Part shown: in pieces, positions 60,039 to 64,000 of the stretch | How positions within the stretch are numbered: position 1 is the stretch's first letter | Layout of the letters: every line of letters starts with the position of its first letter | Source: Bog-793 sp963761425 | GTDB lineage: Bacteria; Actinomycetota; Acidimicrobiia; Acidimicrobiales; Bog-793 | NCBI GenBank assembly: GCA_963761425.1 | Contig: CAVXGQ010000002.1 | Location: forward strand, 248,001-312,000 | Direction of reading: 5' to 3' | DNA length: 64,000 nt | Position numbers and translations under genes: made by a program | The notes under the pieces: model-generated | Database searches by the model: none | Told to the model about the DNA's origin: nothing | The model's input: only the letters and a program-made list of their open reading frames with translations

Positions 60039-61388
60039 ATGCGGAGCGCTGTCCTGTCGGCGTATCGGCATGCCATGTCGTGGGCTCCGATCGAAAAGGA
60101 CACGTTCCTCTATCTGTGCGCCACGGTTTTTGCCGTCTCGACCGCCGCGGTGGCGGTCTCGGCCGACTACCGGGAATGGGGCCAGATGGCGGCCGTCGCC
60201 TACGGCATCGGCTGCGTGGTGTGCGGTGCGGTCGCCTTGGCGAGCCGGCGCCGACCGGTCCGGGCCGCATCGATCAGCCTGACGCGACGAGTGGTCATCG
60301 TCGCCGTCATCATCGGCGCGGTGTTCGTCCCGCTCATCTGCGAGCTCATCTGGCGGGCCGATGCGCGTCCGGGCGCCAATGCGCAATCCGAAGTGGCTGT
60401 CGTCGAGCGCGCCGGTGACCGGCTGGCCAACGGCGAGAACCCCTACCTCGACCACCCGCTGACCGTCGGTGTCTCGCCCCGCAGCGACGCGAAGTCGATC
60501 GACGCCAACTCGTTCTACCCGTACTTGCCGGGAATGGCCCCTTTCGGCCTGGCTAACGCGGTGGCCCAGCCCCCGGAGCTCGCCGACGCCCGGGTGACCC
60601 TGGCGGGGTTCACGCTGGTCGTCGCGGCCTTCGTGCTGGCGTCGGGTGGCGCGGCGCTCGGGCGGCGGGCCCGGGTGCTCCAGTTCCTGGTGGTGCTGCC
60701 GTCCGGAGCGTTGCCCATGGTGACCGGGGGCGACGACCTCCCCGTTCTCGCCCTCATGCTGGCCGGACTGGTGCTGGCGGCGAAACGACGGCCGGTCCTC
60801 GCCGGGTTGGTGCTGGGCTGGGCGGCCACCCTGAAGTTCACCGCCTGGCCGGTGCTCGTTCTCCTGCTTCTCGCGGTGCGGGACCGGGACGGGCGGCCGG
60901 CCCCCCTGACCTACGCGACCTCGGTCGCTCTCGTTGCCGTCCCGGTGATCGGGGCCGGCTTTCTCACCAACCCCGGCGCCTTCATCGAGAACGTGCTCCG
61001 CTTCCCTCTCGGCCTCACCGCGGTGAAGTCCCCGGCGGCGAGCCCGCTGCTCGGACAGGTCCTCGTGACGATTTTCCCCGGCCACCGCGGCCTGGTCACG
61101 ATGGTGCTCCTCGCGCTGGGGCTGGCCCTCGTGGCCTACGGGCTGCGGCGGTGGACGCCGCGCACCCCGGCGACCGTGGTGCGCTTCACCGCCTGGGCGA
61201 TGCTGCTGGCGACGGTGCTCGCCCCGGCGACGCGCTTCGGGTATCTCATGTACCCGGCGAACCTGTTCGTGTGGGCCTACCTGCTGGACGGGATGGTCCC
61301 GGCGTCGCCGCCGGTGACGAAGGCCCGGGCGGTGTCGCCCGACCCGGCCGTGCTGGTCGGTCCGGCCGCGCCGGTGGCGCCGGGCTGA
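60039..61388 (+). CDS. Membrane glycosyltransferase-like protein (DUF2029/GT87)
   Basis: 449 residues with ten or more hydrophobic segments. A polar loop after the first few helices contains GENPYLDHPLTVGV and DANSFYPYLPGMAPFG, the YP-type motif that in DUF2029/GT87 polyprenol-phosphate mannosyltransferases follows the catalytic aspartates. Later helices are typical (LVLPSGALPMVTGGDDLPVLALMLAGLVL, LKFTAWPVLVLLLL). It probably transfers a sugar from polyprenol-phosphate to an extracytoplasmic acceptor. The proline/alanine-rich C-terminus is unusual. Probably leaderless. Confidence 0.8.
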   Translation: MRSAVLSAYRHAMSWAPIEKDTFLYLCATVFAVSTAAVAVSADYREWGQMAAVAYGIGCVVCGAVALASRRRPVRAASISLTRRVVIVAVIIGAVFVPLICELIWRADARPGANAQSEVAVVERAGDRLANGENPYLDHPLTVGVSPRSDAKSIDANSFYPYLPGMAPFGLANAVAQPPELADARVTLAGFTLVVAAFVLASGGAALGRRARVLQFLVVLPSGALPMVTGGDDLPVLALMLAGLVLAAKRRPVLAGLVLGWAATLKFTAWPVLVLLLLAVRDRDGRPAPLTYATSVALVAVPVIGAGFLTNPGAFIENVLRFPLGLTAVKSPAASPLLGQVLVTIFPGHRGLVTMVLLALGLALVAYGLRRWTPRTPATVVRFTAWAMLLATVLAPATRFGYLMYPANLFVWAYLLDGMVPASPPVTKARAVSPDPAVLVGPAAPVAPG

Positions 61389-61564
61389 CCGGGGTCGGTC
61401 GGCGCCGACACCGGATCAAGGCCCGTCGCTCGAGGCGATAGCGGTCCCATCGCCGGCCGGGGATCAGAGCCGGGTTGGGCCGGTGGGCGCGGTCCGCCGC
61501 CGAAGCTGGGACCAAAGGGCCAGGTGGACGCGGATATGCGCCAGCGTGACCAGGTCGGCGACGG

Positions 61565-61570
61565 TACCCT
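61565..61570 (+). promoter_or_regulatory. -10 element of the rel gene, leaderless
   Basis: TACCCT, 5 bp before ATG 61576. The spacing fits a leaderless transcript and supports this start. Confidence 0.5.
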
Positions 61571-61575
61571 GTGTC

Positions 61576-63857
<2,282 letters not shown>

Positions 63858-63861
<4 letters not shown>

Positions 63862-64000
63862 GCGCCTTCCAGGCGCCGACGGGCACGCGTGACGTCCTCC
63901 CGCCGGGGAGTGCGCGTTTCGCTGCCGTCGTCGCCCGCTTTGCCGCGATGGCCCGCACCGCGGGCTACGGACTGCTCGTGTCGCCGATGTTCGAGGACGC
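63858..64000 (+). CDS. hisS: Histidyl-tRNA synthetase, 5' end only
   Basis: 47 residues visible (starts at GTG 63858, inside the rel stop GTGA). The sequence FQAPTGTRDVLPPGSARFAAV corresponds to the class II HisRS beginning (the GTRDxxP signature), continuing into AGYGLLVSPMFED before the window ends. It charges tRNA-His. The rest lies outside. Confidence 0.9.

Overview
The window is high-GC DNA with frequent GTG/TTG starts, many ATGA/GTGA gene overlaps and several probably leaderless promoters. Its families (GntR/YtrA-ABC units, DrrA/DrrB exporters, TIGR03083/maleylpyruvate isomerase-type proteins, DUF4232, DUF2510, EpsC-type CysE, rel next to hisS) point to an actinobacterium. An Acidimicrobiia-like soil or freshwater lineage is my best guess, but this was not tested. 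I see no rRNA, no complete tRNA and no CRISPR array.

Layout. 1-11.6 kb is an accessory region. It opens with the end of an IS481-type element, then two outward-facing 3' fragments of tRNA-Leu(GAG), an IS30 remnant and an IS630 remnant. Between them lie a divergent pair of GntR regulators serving an ABC exporter and a membrane-anchored propeller protein, a hydrolase, an Mth938-like protein, a TIM-barrel isomerase and a frameshifted SDR gene. 11.6-27 kb is mostly housekeeping and accessory metabolism: a secreted nucleosidase-like protein, the cysE-cysK cysteine operon, an endonuclease V homologue lacking two active-site residues, glutamate decarboxylase, methyltransferase, a seven-repeat secreted protein, a diguanylate cyclase, a secreted phospholipase-D-like protein, a MarR-MFS efflux operon and a Gfo/Idh/MocA oxidoreductase.

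28.5-31.2 kb holds the clearest mobile structure: a complete 2,075-bp IS1595-type transposon (29103-31177) with 25-bp imperfect terminal inverted repeats and a perfect 8-bp target duplication (GATTGATA). It carries passenger genes and sits 18 bp upstream of the start codon of a decayed DUF4232 lipoprotein-like gene. 31.5-37.3 kb has ybaK, a DrrAB-type exporter diverging from a TetR-MFS operon across nested palindromes. 37.6-49 kb has a ParB-like-fold hypothetical, MscS channel, zinc alcohol dehydrogenase, a cluster of zinc-ribbon/DUF2510/CPBP, RDD and DUF4389 membrane proteins, a flavodoxin, DUF1697 and a two-gene ABC exporter operon whose second gene carries two frameshifts. 49-64 kb has an FMN reductase with divergent MarR, transketolase, a broken GNAT gene, TetR-hydrolase operon, glyoxalase, a frameshifted TIGR03083 gene, DedA, two tandem 1-Cys peroxiredoxins, a DUF2029-like membrane glycosyltransferase, rel (ppGpp synthetase/hydrolase) and the start of hisS.

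Five or six genes are broken by single-base indels, several at short homopolymer runs. Some are probably sequence errors; the DUF4232 gene next to the transposon looks genuinely decayed. The best candidate for something little described is the passenger gene set of the IS1595-type element. Next come the endonuclease V variant and the secreted seven-repeat protein.
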